A stretch of 64,000 nucleotides of DNA from assembly GCA_002172485.2 (NCBI GenBank), contig NHFP02000003.1, forward strand, positions 191,205-255,204. The letters run 5' to 3'. A program made the translations under genes and the position numbers. Source of the DNA: Crocinitomicaceae bacterium TMED114. Its GTDB lineage: Bacteria > Bacteroidota > Bacteroidia > Flavobacteriales_D > Sanyastnellaceae. Shown here piece after piece: positions 43,717 through 52,334 of the stretch; position 1 is the stretch's first letter; each line of letters begins with the position of its first letter. Below the pieces are notes generated by a model, which saw only the letters and a list, made by a program, of their open reading frames with translations, did not search any database and was not told the origin of the DNA.

Positions 43717-44511
43717 TCAGAAGGAGAAATGTGTGCGCCCCGTCAGGACGATGATGAGCAAGGCAAATCCGAGGGCCACCAGAAGCAGAATGACCATGGA
43801 CAAGATGATCCAGCCAAGGATGCCGGGAATCCGCTTGAGAAAAGACGGCAACCACACGTGGACAAATTGGCGCCATGCGCGGCCGAAACGGCCGGCGACA
43901 TCGGATTCCTGAAGTCCTTCCTTGGCCCGTTGCATCTGCTCTTCGACGGTCTTCCGGATGGCGGACACGGTCACGGCATCGCCTTTCATGGCCAGCCGGT
44001 CACTGGCGGTCCGGGCCTTGGGCATGATGGCGGCCAGCACGATGTAGAACAGAGGCCCAGTGCCCGTAAGGAAGAACAGGGCGACGAAAATGCAGCGGAT
44101 GATGACGGGGTCCACCGAGAACCGGTGGCCGATGCCGGAGGCCACACCGGCCAGAATGCGTTCGTCCGGATCCCGGAACAGGCGGCGCCCTGTTTTCGGA
44201 CCGTCTCCAGCAGCACCTCCGGCGTCCTGATTGATGTGTTCCGCCTCCGGTGCACCGAATTCCTCGGGGTCACCGAGTTGGGCGCAAGCGGATTCCACCT
44301 CTGAAAGGGTCAAGGCACGGTCACGGCCCCCGAGACGGGCCTGGAGCAACTCAGCCAACCGGTGCTCCACCTCCTGCAAGATGTCCTCCTCCCCTTCCGT
44401 GCTGCGCAGAACGCGCCGGAGGGCATCGAGGTACGTTTGCAGTCGATCGAATGCCGGGACCTCGAGATTGAACAAGAGGCTCCCCATGCTGATGGAACGC
44501 GTTTCGGTCAT
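43717..44511 (-). CDS. PspC-domain membrane protein
   Basis: 264 residues from ATG 44511. The first 100 or so residues are helical and charged. A PspC domain spans about 110-170 (RRLFRDPDERILAGVASGIGHRF and a hydrophobic helix). The C-terminus has another long hydrophobic segment (about 235-260). PspC domains anchor phage-shock or envelope-stress regulation. The gene begins one base after the padR stop; sppA follows. PadR-PspC pairs are frequent in Bacteroidota. Confidence 0.85.
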   Translation of the reverse strand: MTETRSISMGSLLFNLEVPAFDRLQTYLDALRRVLRSTEGEEDILQEVEHRLAELLQARLGGRDRALTLSEVESACAQLGDPEEFGAPEAEHINQDAGGAAGDGPKTGRRLFRDPDERILAGVASGIGHRFSVDPVIIRCIFVALFFLTGTGPLFYIVLAAIMPKARTASDRLAMKGDAVTVSAIRKTVEEQMQRAKEGLQESDVAGRFGRAWRQFVHVWLPSFLKRIPGILGWIILSMVILLLVALGFALLIIVLTGRTHFSF

Positions 44512-44512
44512 G

Positions 44513-44854
44513 TCAGGATTGGGATTCGGGGTGAAGGGAGTTGACGGAGGAGACAAACTGATCCCATGCCGTCTCGAGTTCGGCAAGCAGGGACTGCCCC
44601 TGCTCGGTCATGTCGTAGTACTTGCGGGGCGGGCCAGAGGGACTCTCCGCCCAGCGGTAGGTCAAGGTGCCTGCATTCTTCATGCGGGTCAACAGGGGGT
44701 AAATCGTGCCTTCGACCACCAGCAGGTCGACCGCTTTCAGGGCATCCACAATGTCGGAGGTGTAGGCCTCGCCATCGCTAAGAATGCGGAGGATGCAGAG
44801 CTCGAGAACGCCCTTGCGCATCTGTGCCGCCGATTTTGACGTTTCCTGGGTCAT
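44513..44854 (-). CDS. PadR-family transcriptional regulator
   Basis: 113 residues. Winged-helix PadR: RKGVLELCILRILSDGEAYTSDIV (about 12-36), VVEGTIYPLLTRMKNAGTL (about 46-65) and the wing PRKYYDMTEQG. It probably senses envelope stress or a small ligand and controls its own padR-pspC-sppA run. A TAnnTTTG promoter lies directly before it. Confidence 0.92.
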   Translation of the reverse strand: MTQETSKSAAQMRKGVLELCILRILSDGEAYTSDIVDALKAVDLLVVEGTIYPLLTRMKNAGTLTYRWAESPSGPPRKYYDMTEQGQSLLAELETAWDQFVSSVNSLHPESQS

Positions 44855-44861
44855 GACGGCA

Positions 44862-44893
44862 CAAACTTATCCCCATTGCCCTGTACTATGCAA
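44862..44893 (-). promoter_or_regulatory. Promoter of padR-pspC-sppA-trmH
   Basis: On the minus strand TTG (44893-44891), a 21-base spacer and TAAGTTTG (44869-44862), an exact match to the Bacteroidota consensus. The box ends seven bases before the padR ATG, so the leader is at most a few bases. Confidence 0.65.
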
Positions 44894-44973
44894 AACAAAG
44901 TACCAAGATTTGCAAAGGACCGGACGATTCCCACAGGTCGGTGGCCCGGATTCCGCTCACGACCTTTGCCGCC

Positions 44974-45477
44974 GTGATTGTCCACATCGCCACCGGATCC
45001 AACCTCGGAACCCGCATCGACCACCTCGACCGGGCCGATGCCGAACTCAGCCGCCTCGGCCGCGTCCTTCGGGTCTCCCCCACCTATGAGACCGCCGCCG
45101 TGGGCATGGCGCCGGGTACACCCGACTTCCTGAACCGCGTGGTCGAGGTGGAACTGGACCCCGCTTGGGCGGACAACCCCGAAGGCACCATGCAGGCCCT
45201 GCTCGACATCGAACGCGACATGGGCCGCACACGCGTCGAGGGCAACGTGTCCTCCCGCCCCATCGACTTGGACATCGTGCTGTGGGGGGACCGGTCCCTC
45301 GACGTCGAAGCGCTGACCGTGCCCCACCCCCGGATGATGGGCCGCCGCTTCGTCCTGCAGCCCTTGGCGGACCTCGTGCCCGGCGTTTCCGTGCCCGGTT
45401 CAGGCCAAACCGTACTCGACCTTCTGCGCGGGCTTCCGGCCGACGTGCCCGACATTGCACCGTGGCCGACCGCATGA
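44974..45477 (+). CDS. folK: 2-Amino-4-hydroxy-6-hydroxymethyldihydropteridine pyrophosphokinase
   Basis: About 167 residues from GTG 44974 (an upstream GTG at 44941 would add 11 residues). HPPK signature: IATGSNLGTRIDHL near the start, ETAAVGM and FLNRVVEVE, then RPIDLDIVLWGD with the Mg-binding aspartates. It transfers pyrophosphate from ATP to the pterin in folate synthesis. The stop overlaps the next gene by four bases (ATGA). A weak box AAGATTTG at 44905 may serve it, divergent from padR. Confidence 0.93.
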   Translation: MIVHIATGSNLGTRIDHLDRADAELSRLGRVLRVSPTYETAAVGMAPGTPDFLNRVVEVELDPAWADNPEGTMQALLDIERDMGRTRVEGNVSSRPIDLDIVLWGDRSLDVEALTVPHPRMMGRRFVLQPLADLVPGVSVPGSGQTVLDLLRGLPADVPDIAPWPTA

Positions 45478-46112
45478 GCATTCCCTACCGACACATCGCC
45501 ATCGAAGGCGGCATCGGCGCCGGCAAGAGCACCCTCGCCACGGCCCTCGCGGAGCGGCTGGGCACCGAGCCCCTGCTGGAGCCTTTTGCCGACAACCCCT
45601 TCCTCGAGCAGTTCTACCTCGACCCCGAGCGGTACGCCTTCCCGGTCGAGTTGAGCTTCCTGGCCCAACGCTACAAGCAAGTCAAGGCAGCCCTGTCGGC
45701 CCGCACCCTGTTCCGGGATGCGCTGGTGGCCGATTACGTGTTTGCCAAGAGCGACCTCTTCGCCAAGATCACGTTGCCCAAGACCGAATACGCGCTGTTC
45801 CGCAACCTCTACGAGGTCATGGCAGACGGCATGGCCAAGCCGGAACTCATTGTCTACCTGCGGCCGGGTGAAGCGCGCCAACGCGCGCAAATCGAAGCAC
45901 GGGGCCGATCCTACGAGCAGGACATCGACGTCGACTACTTGCGGAACATCGAAAAAGCCTACGAGAAGCACTTCAAGGCCGCACGCGGCAGCCGGGTGCT
46001 GTGGGTGGACACCTCGGAATTGGACTTCGTGGCCAATGCGGACGACCTCGAGCGGCTCGTGGCCGTGCTGAGCCAACCGTGGAAGGTCGGCGTGCACAAG
46101 GTCACCCCCTAA
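45474..46112 (+). CDS. Deoxynucleoside kinase family protein (first of two)
   Basis: 212 residues. The P-loop GGIGAGKS is at 12-19. The family features PFADNPFLEQFYLDP, FLAQRYKQ, DALVADYVFAKS (the DRS-like region) and YLRPGEARQRAQIEARGRSYEQD follow. It phosphorylates deoxynucleosides (probably dA, dC or dG) for salvage. It overlaps folK, a common pairing in Bacteroidota as I recall. A second paralogue lies at 58041. Confidence 0.9.
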   Translation: MSIPYRHIAIEGGIGAGKSTLATALAERLGTEPLLEPFADNPFLEQFYLDPERYAFPVELSFLAQRYKQVKAALSARTLFRDALVADYVFAKSDLFAKITLPKTEYALFRNLYEVMADGMAKPELIVYLRPGEARQRAQIEARGRSYEQDIDVDYLRNIEKAYEKHFKAARGSRVLWVDTSELDFVANADDLERLVAVLSQPWKVGVHKVTP

Positions 46113-46124
46113 CCGATTCGGAAA

Positions 46125-47006
46125 TCAGGCCTGGACGCCCAGGGCCTCGACCATCTTGGCGCCGATCTGCGCCGGGCTGTCCACCACGTGGATGCCGCAC
46201 TCGCGCATGACCGCCTTCTTGGCCTCGGCGCTTTCTTCTTCGCCGCTCACGATGGCCCCGGCGTGGCCCATGGTGCGGCCTTTCGGCGCCGTCACGCCGG
46301 CGATGAAGCCGACCACCGGTTTGGTGCCGTTCTCCGCAATCCAGCGGGCGGCCTTGACCTCGAGGTCACCCCCGATCTCGCCGATCATGATGATGCCGTC
46401 GGTCTCGTCGTCGGCCATGAGCAGCTGAACGGCCTCGAGCGTGGTGGTGCCGATGATGGGGTCTCCGCCGATGCCGATGGCCGTGCTCTGACCGAGGCCC
46501 GCCTTGGTGATCTGGTCCACGGCTTCATAGGTCAGCGTGCCGCTCTTGGACACGATGCCGATCCGGCCGGGGTTGAAAATGAACCCGGGCATGATGCCCA
46601 CCTTGGCCTCGCCCGCCGTCATGACGCCCGGGCAGTTCGGGCCGACCAACGTGCAGCCGGCAAGGGTGTCGAGGTGGGCCTTGACCTTGACCATGTCGGC
46701 CACCGGGATGCCTTCGGTGATGCAAATGATGACCTGGATTCCGGCGTCAGCCGCCTCGAGGATGGCGTCGGCGGCAAAGGCCGGCGGCACGAACAAGATG
46801 CTGGTGTCAGCACCCGCTTCCTTCACGGCGTCCTCCACCGTGTTGAAGACCGGGCGATCCAAGTGGCTCTGGCCGCCCTTGCCGGGGGTCACGCCACCCA
46901 CGACGTTGGTGCCGTATTCGATCATCTGGCTGGCGTGGAAGGTGCCTTCAGAGCCGGTGAAACCTTGGACGATGATGCGGGAATCCTTGTTGACGAGAAC
47001 GCTCAT
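46125..47006 (-). CDS. sucD: Succinyl-CoA ligase (ADP-forming) subunit alpha
   Basis: 293 residues from ATG 47006. Typical: [53 protein letters not shown] and the phosphohistidine region [13 protein letters not shown]. It makes succinate and ATP or GTP from succinyl-CoA in the TCA cycle. The beta subunit is not next to it. It converges with the deoxynucleoside kinase gene with only 12 bases between stop codons. Confidence 0.96.
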   Translation of the reverse strand: MSVLVNKDSRIIVQGFTGSEGTFHASQMIEYGTNVVGGVTPGKGGQSHLDRPVFNTVEDAVKEAGADTSILFVPPAFAADAILEAADAGIQVIICITEGIPVADMVKVKAHLDTLAGCTLVGPNCPGVMTAGEAKVGIMPGFIFNPGRIGIVSKSGTLTYEAVDQITKAGLGQSTAIGIGGDPIIGTTTLEAVQLLMADDETDGIIMIGEIGGDLEVKAARWIAENGTKPVVGFIAGVTAPKGRTMGHAGAIVSGEEESAEAKKAVMRECGIHVVDSPAQIGAKMVEALGVQA

Positions 47007-47056
47007 GGAATCAGGGTGGCGTGGGTTGTGGTGTCGTTGTACGCTGAGGCGCGGCG

Positions 47057-47064
47057 CAAAAGTA
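47057..47064 (-). promoter_or_regulatory. Promoter box of sucD
   Basis: TACTTTTG on the minus strand, followed by C, is an exact TAnnTTTG match 50 bases before the sucD ATG. It lies back to back with the mnmE box at 47101. Confidence 0.5.
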
Positions 47065-47100
47065 ACGCCCGACAAGGGAGCTTCGGAAGGGGGGCGGGGC

Positions 47101-47107
47101 TAATTTG
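47101..47107 (+). promoter_or_regulatory. Possible promoter box of mnmE
   Basis: TAATTTG followed by C, one base short of the TAnnTTTG spacing, lies five bases before the mnmE ATG. It fits the pattern of boxes placed next to start codons in this window. Confidence 0.35.
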
Positions 47108-47112
47108 CCCCC

Positions 47113-48528
47113 ATGCCTGCACACCCCCTTGACGGAACCACCATCTGCGCCCTCTCCACCCCGCCCGGCCGAGGCGGTGTTGCCGTCGTCCGCGTGAGTG
47201 GACCGGAGGCGTGGACCATGGTCAACGGCCTGTGCCAAGGCCGACTCGACGGGGCTTCCCCCGGAAAAGCGGCCCTGCGCCAGCTGTTCGATGGCGACCA
47301 AGCCCTGGACGAAGCCTTGCTCCTCCCCTTCCGCGGACCGCGCAGCTTCACAGGAGAAGATGTGGTGGAATGCCACATCCACGGCAGTCCGTACGTCGTG
47401 CAGCGGCTGATGGAATGCCTGGTCGATGCCGGGTGCCGACCAGCCCTGCCCGGCGAATTCACCCAGCGCGCTTTTCTGCATGGCAAACGGGACCTCGCCC
47501 AGGCCGAGGCCATCGGCGACCTCATCGATGCGGAACACGCCGGTGCCCACCGTCTCGCGTTGCAACAACTTGGCGGCGGTTTCAGCCGGGAAATCCAAGG
47601 ATTTCGCGATGCCCTCATCGAATACGCCGCCTTGATGGAGCTCGAGCTGGACTTCGGTGAGGAGGACGTCGAATTCGCCGACCGCGACGGCTACCGGAAG
47701 CACGTGAACGAACTGCTCGGCCGCATCGACGAGTTGCTGCACGGATTCAGCACCGGACGGGCCATTGCCGAAGGCGTTCCCGTGGCGATCCTCGGCGCGC
47801 CAAACCGCGGGAAATCCACCTTGCTGAATGCCTTGCTCCGGGAGGACCGGGCCATCGTATCGGACACCCCCGGCACGACGCGGGACACCCTGGAGGAAGT
47901 GCTCACTCTCGAAGGCATCCGGTTCCGGTTCATCGACACGGCCGGACTCCGGGAGACCGAGGACAACATCGAGGCAGAGGGCATTCGACGGGCCTGGGCC
48001 AAAGCCGCTTCCGCCCGCTTTGTCCTGTATCTGCTCGACGCACGCGACCTGCAGGACGAAACCGGACTGCAGCAAGCCGAGCAAGAAGTGACCGCAGCGG
48101 CCGACCAACTCACGGCGGCGGCGCAGGAGGTCGGCGAGCCGGCAGGGACCCTGCTGGTCCTGGTCAACAAAACCGACCTCGCGCCTGCCCCCGCCAATTG
48201 GTGCCCGGAGGGTGCTGAAGAAGTGCTCCACATCAGTGCAGAGGAACGCCAGGGCCTAGAACACGTCGAACAGCGCCTGGGTCGGGACTACCGGAGCGCC
48301 CTCGCAGAAGACCGCATTCTCGTCACCAACCTCCGCCACCGGGAAGCCCTGCAACGCACCCGGGAGGCCCTGCAACGCGCATTGGACGGACTGGAAGCCG
48401 GACTGAGCGGCGACCTGCTCGCCGTAGACCACAAGGAGGCCCTCGATCAATTGGGCCGCATCACGGGTGCCATCACCCCAGACGACCTCTTGGGGCACAT
48501 CTTCGGGAACTTCTGCATTGGGAAGTGA
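47113..48528 (+). CDS. mnmE: tRNA modification GTPase MnmE
   Basis: 471 residues. N-terminal folate-binding domain (TICALSTPPGRGGVAVVRVSG; GPRSFTGEDVVE), a G domain inserted in helices (GAPNRGKST, DTPGTTRD, DTAG, NKTD), and the C-terminal CIGK ending whose cysteine is essential. With MnmG it modifies U34 of several tRNAs. Normal length (about 450-470). Confidence 0.97.
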   Translation: MPAHPLDGTTICALSTPPGRGGVAVVRVSGPEAWTMVNGLCQGRLDGASPGKAALRQLFDGDQALDEALLLPFRGPRSFTGEDVVECHIHGSPYVVQRLMECLVDAGCRPALPGEFTQRAFLHGKRDLAQAEAIGDLIDAEHAGAHRLALQQLGGGFSREIQGFRDALIEYAALMELELDFGEEDVEFADRDGYRKHVNELLGRIDELLHGFSTGRAIAEGVPVAILGAPNRGKSTLLNALLREDRAIVSDTPGTTRDTLEEVLTLEGIRFRFIDTAGLRETEDNIEAEGIRRAWAKAASARFVLYLLDARDLQDETGLQQAEQEVTAAADQLTAAAQEVGEPAGTLLVLVNKTDLAPAPANWCPEGAEEVLHISAEERQGLEHVEQRLGRDYRSALAEDRILVTNLRHREALQRTREALQRALDGLEAGLSGDLLAVDHKEALDQLGRITGAITPDDLLGHIFGNFCIGK

Positions 48529-48559
48529 ACCCCGCACCCTGCGGCTCGGTTCCAATCCC

Positions 48560-49156
48560 ATGCCTTGGTTCCGTTCCCTCTTCGGCGCCGTCCTCCTGGC
48601 CGGCGCATGCAGCACTGCCTCCGACACGCCGGCCGATCCTCTGACCCTGAACTTCGGAAAAGGTGACAACGCGAGCTGGCGCGCCCTGAATGATGGCGTC
48701 ATGGGCGGGCGGTCCATCGGCGTGGTGGACTACAGCCGCAAGACCATGACGTGGGCCGGCACCGTTTCCCTCGAAAACAATGGCGGCTTCAGTTCCGTGC
48801 GCTCCGAATGGGGCACACGAGACCTGTCCGCCTTCGAGTCGGTGACCCTGCGTTGCCGCACCACCACAGGGGAGGCCGACACCTTCACCCTGACCATGGA
48901 GACGGCCCGCCAATGGTGGTTGCCCTATTGGAAAGCGAACTTCGAGGCCGCAGCCGAGTGGCAGGAAGTCACCTTGCCCTTCTCCGAGCTCAAAAAGAGC
49001 AGCGCCATAACGGGCGACCTACCCAAATTGTGGGCGTGGGGCGCATTGGATGACATCGAACGGATTGGACTGATGAAATACGACGGCACTGCGGGTGACT
49101 TCGGACTTGAAGTCGACTGGATGCGCTTCAATCCTAGAAGCGACCTCAGAAACTGA
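48560..49156 (+). CDS. CIA30-family lipoprotein
   Basis: 198 residues from ATG 48560. Lipobox AGAC with Cys17. The rest is one CIA30/CBM11-like beta-sandwich domain (WRALNDGVMGGRSIGVV, SLENNGGFSSVR, ERIGLMKYDGTAGDFGLEVDWM). Homologues in mitochondria assist complex I assembly; in bacteria the role is unclear. It may bind a carbohydrate or help a membrane complex. Its end overlaps the end of the converging TonB receptor gene by 11 bases. Confidence 0.82.
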   Translation: MPWFRSLFGAVLLAGACSTASDTPADPLTLNFGKGDNASWRALNDGVMGGRSIGVVDYSRKTMTWAGTVSLENNGGFSSVRSEWGTRDLSAFESVTLRCRTTTGEADTFTLTMETARQWWLPYWKANFEAAAEWQEVTLPFSELKKSSAITGDLPKLWAWGALDDIERIGLMKYDGTAGDFGLEVDWMRFNPRSDLRN

Positions 49157-51584
49157 GGTTGAACCCGCCCGTGATGATGCGGGGCATGCCGGGGCGCAAA
49201 CCGGCAGGACGAGCAGAGGCCACATACACGGCATCCATCAGGTTGCGCACCCCGAGTTCAAGGGCGAGTCCATTGGCCAAACCGCGCCGCGCAGTGAAGT
49301 CCACCACCGTACTGCCTCCCACCGTCAACACGTCATCCAATGCGGCCTGCCCAGCCTCGGTGCGCATGCCTTCTTGGTGGCGTGCTGCAGCATCCACCGA
49401 CCACCCGGCGCGGGACCATGCCATGCGGACCGCCCCTTGGTGCCGGGCGAGGTAAGGCAAAACGTCGCCCACCTCGACTTGGCCCCAAGCGTCGTAGTCG
49501 CTCTCGAAGGCCGACATGAAACGGCCATCCGTAAAGGTGTAAGTCAGGCCGCATTCCCAGCGGGCCACTTCCTCGGGGTTGGCCCCATTGGTCCAATTGA
49601 CCTGCGCTTCCAAACCCGACACCCGGGTAGTACCTCCATTGTAGACCGTGCCGTCGCTGGACCCACCGCTTGAAGCGAAATCCGATCCTTGAAGGTTGCG
49701 GCCCAGGTGCGCGAACAGCACTGCCGTAGCGTCCATTCGGGGTCGAACCCAACGCATTCCCGCCTCGTGATTCCAGGCGAATTCAGGCTGCACCTCCTCC
49801 GAGCTTCCCGGGGGGAGGAAACCGCGGTGAACACCACCGAACACACTCCATTCCGCGCCCAAATCCTTCTGAATGCCCACACCGGGCAACCACGCGACTG
49901 TCACGTTGCGCCGCGTCTGCAGTGCCACGCCTGTCCGGTCCACATCCGCCGTGCCGTAGTCGTCCCGGCCAGCCAAGATGTATTCCGAGCGCACACCGGG
50001 AAGCACGCTCCATCCATTGCGGGCCCAGCGCCCACGGACATATCCTGCCACCGCGCGGCTCCATTCAATGCGGTTGGACTCCGTCCCCGGTGTTCCCCGG
50101 TCTGCATCCACGAGCTGACCTGCAGCCATGGTCCAGTCATCGACCCATTGGAACCGGTCCATGCCATCGCCATGCAGGCGAAGGGAGCCTTCGACACGAC
50201 GCCAGCCATGCCAGCGGCCATCCCATGCCAGTTTCGTCTCCACCCCTCGGCTGTGGTAGATGCGGTTGTTGGCCTTGAGGCGCACTGAACCATCCGCGCC
50301 GTCGCGGAACACACTCAACGCCTCCAGCACCGTAGAGTCTGCTCCTTCAAGCCCGATTGGGTTGAGCAACGACCCCAGCTTGACCCACGAACCCGAGAGA
50401 CCCGCTGCGCGGTCCGCCTTGTACCAATTGCGTTCAAACCGGGTGGCGTAGGCGCGTTGGGTCCAGCGCCAGCCCGAACCGAGATCCAGCACGTGGGTCA
50501 GCACAGCTTGACGCTGGGCGGCGTCCATTCGGTCCCGGTGGCTGCCAGCATACCGGCGATAGGGTGACTGCTCAAAATCGTCAGCAATGAGACCGGCATA
50601 GGTCTCATGGCTCAGCTCGCTCACGGCGCCCAGCTTCAATTCAAGGCGTTGGTCGTGTCGGGCATCCTCCGCTGAGCGCCAACGCAGCTTGCCCATCAGG
50701 TCCAGCTTGTCAAACCCTGTCGGCCCACCTCCATCGAGCACCTTGAATCCCTGGCTGCCAGCCTGCAGGGCTTCGACCATCCATCCGATGCGGCCGGAGC
50801 CGTCCCCGACGTGCACGTGTAGCCGACCGGTTCCGAACGACCCCATCCGGCCATCCACGCGCCCGGACAACGCCGCTGGGATGGGTGTGCTAATCAAGTT
50901 GATGGCCCCGCCCACCGTGTTGGGACCGTGGGCGATTTGGCTCGCGCCCTTCATCACCTCGATTCCGCTCATGCGCCCCACACTGGGGAAGTAGTAAGCA
51001 CTCGGTGCGGTGTAAGGCGCAGGGGCAATGGGCACACCATCTTCCAGTATGGAAATTCGGCTGCTCCGCTCCGAGCCACTGCCCCGAAGCCCGATGTTGG
51101 GACGCAACCCGAAGCCGTCTTCCTCTTGGACGTAGACCCCTGGGACGGAGCGCAAGGCGCGGCTCACATCCACATCTCCGTGGCGCCGCAGCGCCTTCGC
51201 AGACAACACGGTCACCGCCCCGGGGACCCCCATGGGGCGCCCTGCCGTCAAACTCACCGCTTCCACCAGCGCTTGCGGCAAGTCCAAGACCGCTTCTTCC
51301 AACCGGATGGGGCTGCCCTGAAACAAGGCTGCACCATCCAAGTTGCGATCGACAAAGCCAAGGCAGCGCAAGACCCACTCGCCATGCCATGCCGTTCCGG
51401 TATCCAATTCGACCTCACCGGCCCCATCCGTCACGTGGCCCATGCCGTCGGGCGAGACCACTGCCACGCCGGGAATGCCCCGGCCGTTGGCATCCACCAC
51501 CTGGACCACTTCCTGCGCGGCAAGCTGCGCCCAACCTCCGGCAAAGAGGAGCACCAAACAGGAAAGGAGGTTATCTGGACGCAT
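49146..51584 (-). CDS. TonB-dependent receptor, FecA-like
   Basis: 812 residues. Signal peptide about 1-23 (ends LAAQ). A short carboxypeptidase-like regulatory domain follows, then the plug (RALRSVPGVYVQEEDGFGLRPNIGLRG, SILEDGVPIAPAPYTAP, VMKGASQIAHGPNTVGGAINLIS) and a beta-barrel. The plug sequence is close to iron-dicitrate (FecA) receptors, so a siderophore or ferric citrate is a reasonable but unproven substrate. No fecIR regulator pair is next to it. The gene is preceded at 51629-51646 by a hairpin. Confidence 0.9.
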   Translation of the reverse strand: MRPDNLLSCLVLLFAGGWAQLAAQEVVQVVDANGRGIPGVAVVSPDGMGHVTDGAGEVELDTGTAWHGEWVLRCLGFVDRNLDGAALFQGSPIRLEEAVLDLPQALVEAVSLTAGRPMGVPGAVTVLSAKALRRHGDVDVSRALRSVPGVYVQEEDGFGLRPNIGLRGSGSERSSRISILEDGVPIAPAPYTAPSAYYFPSVGRMSGIEVMKGASQIAHGPNTVGGAINLISTPIPAALSGRVDGRMGSFGTGRLHVHVGDGSGRIGWMVEALQAGSQGFKVLDGGGPTGFDKLDLMGKLRWRSAEDARHDQRLELKLGAVSELSHETYAGLIADDFEQSPYRRYAGSHRDRMDAAQRQAVLTHVLDLGSGWRWTQRAYATRFERNWYKADRAAGLSGSWVKLGSLLNPIGLEGADSTVLEALSVFRDGADGSVRLKANNRIYHSRGVETKLAWDGRWHGWRRVEGSLRLHGDGMDRFQWVDDWTMAAGQLVDADRGTPGTESNRIEWSRAVAGYVRGRWARNGWSVLPGVRSEYILAGRDDYGTADVDRTGVALQTRRNVTVAWLPGVGIQKDLGAEWSVFGGVHRGFLPPGSSEEVQPEFAWNHEAGMRWVRPRMDATAVLFAHLGRNLQGSDFASSGGSSDGTVYNGGTTRVSGLEAQVNWTNGANPEEVARWECGLTYTFTDGRFMSAFESDYDAWGQVEVGDVLPYLARHQGAVRMAWSRAGWSVDAAARHQEGMRTEAGQAALDDVLTVGGSTVVDFTARRGLANGLALELGVRNLMDAVYVASARPAGLRPGMPRIITGGFNLSF

Positions 51585-51628
51585 TCTAAATAACGCCGCA
51601 AACCTCGCGGGGGAGATCAGATTGTGGC

Positions 51629-51646
51629 ATCCCCCAAAGGGGGGAT
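51629..51646. other. Hairpin between the FecA-like receptor and the small secreted protein gene
   Basis: ATCCCCC (51629-51635), a short loop and GGGGGAT (51640-51646). The T-run that would make a terminator lies on the plus side, so for the two minus-strand genes it is a plain stem rather than a standard terminator. It could attenuate or protect the message, or end an antisense transcript. Confidence 0.4.
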
Positions 51647-51677
51647 TTTCACCCGGAGAAGTTCACATGGAATGCGC

Positions 51678-52259
51678 TCAATCGAAGGACGGATTGCCCT
51701 GAAACTTCCGGACAAACGTCAGGCGCACCACAGAGTCTGGCAGGTATACCATTTCCAGGTCGAAGCTGTTGAGCAAACATTGACCGTAGGTCTCGTCTCC
51801 CTGGTCAAACTCGTCAAAGGTGGACTCGTGCACATACGCCTCGGAGTAGCCGGGGGTGTCGGGTTGAGTGAGGATCCAACCGTGACTCGCCACATTCACC
51901 ACCTCCCAGGAACAGAGGATGTCCTCGAACTCCATGTATTGGTTGTACCCGGTCAACAAAGCGGTAAGGTCTCCTGAACCGACCACCAGATCCATGGGCC
52001 AATTGAGGTTCAAGGCATGCGCCCCGATATGGCCATAGGCGGTCAAAAACGTGATCAACGATTCGACATTGCCGAAATACTGGGTCGTCGTTGTGCCATT
52101 TTGGCCTTTGACCATCTTGAGGATGATGTACTCGTCTGCAGGCAGGCAATCGCACAAGGGCACTTCTGAAGCGGCCATGTCCACCACCTGTGCATGGGCA
52201 TTGGAACTCCCTCCGAGCCAGAGGAATCCGAAAAGAAGAATGGACGTCAGCAAGCGCAT
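51678..52259 (-). CDS. Secreted protein of unknown function
   Basis: 193 residues from ATG 52259. A signal peptide (about 1-25, ends NAHAQ) is followed by one soluble domain with two early cysteines in CDC and others at about 115 and 160. No family is recognised. It lies upstream of the FecA-like receptor gene on the same strand and is divergent from the DUF3078 gene with 75 bases between them. Confidence 0.7.
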   Translation of the reverse strand: MRLLTSILLFGFLWLGGSSNAHAQVVDMAASEVPLCDCLPADEYIILKMVKGQNGTTTTQYFGNVESLITFLTAYGHIGAHALNLNWPMDLVVGSGDLTALLTGYNQYMEFEDILCSWEVVNVASHGWILTQPDTPGYSEAYVHESTFDEFDQGDETYGQCLLNSFDLEMVYLPDSVVRLTFVRKFQGNPSFD

Positions 52260-52334
52260 GGCCGTCGTTAATTTAGCTCCGTTCCGTTGCTCCACCGTCC
52301 CGACTACAAACTCAGCGACAATAGAATCAAACCG

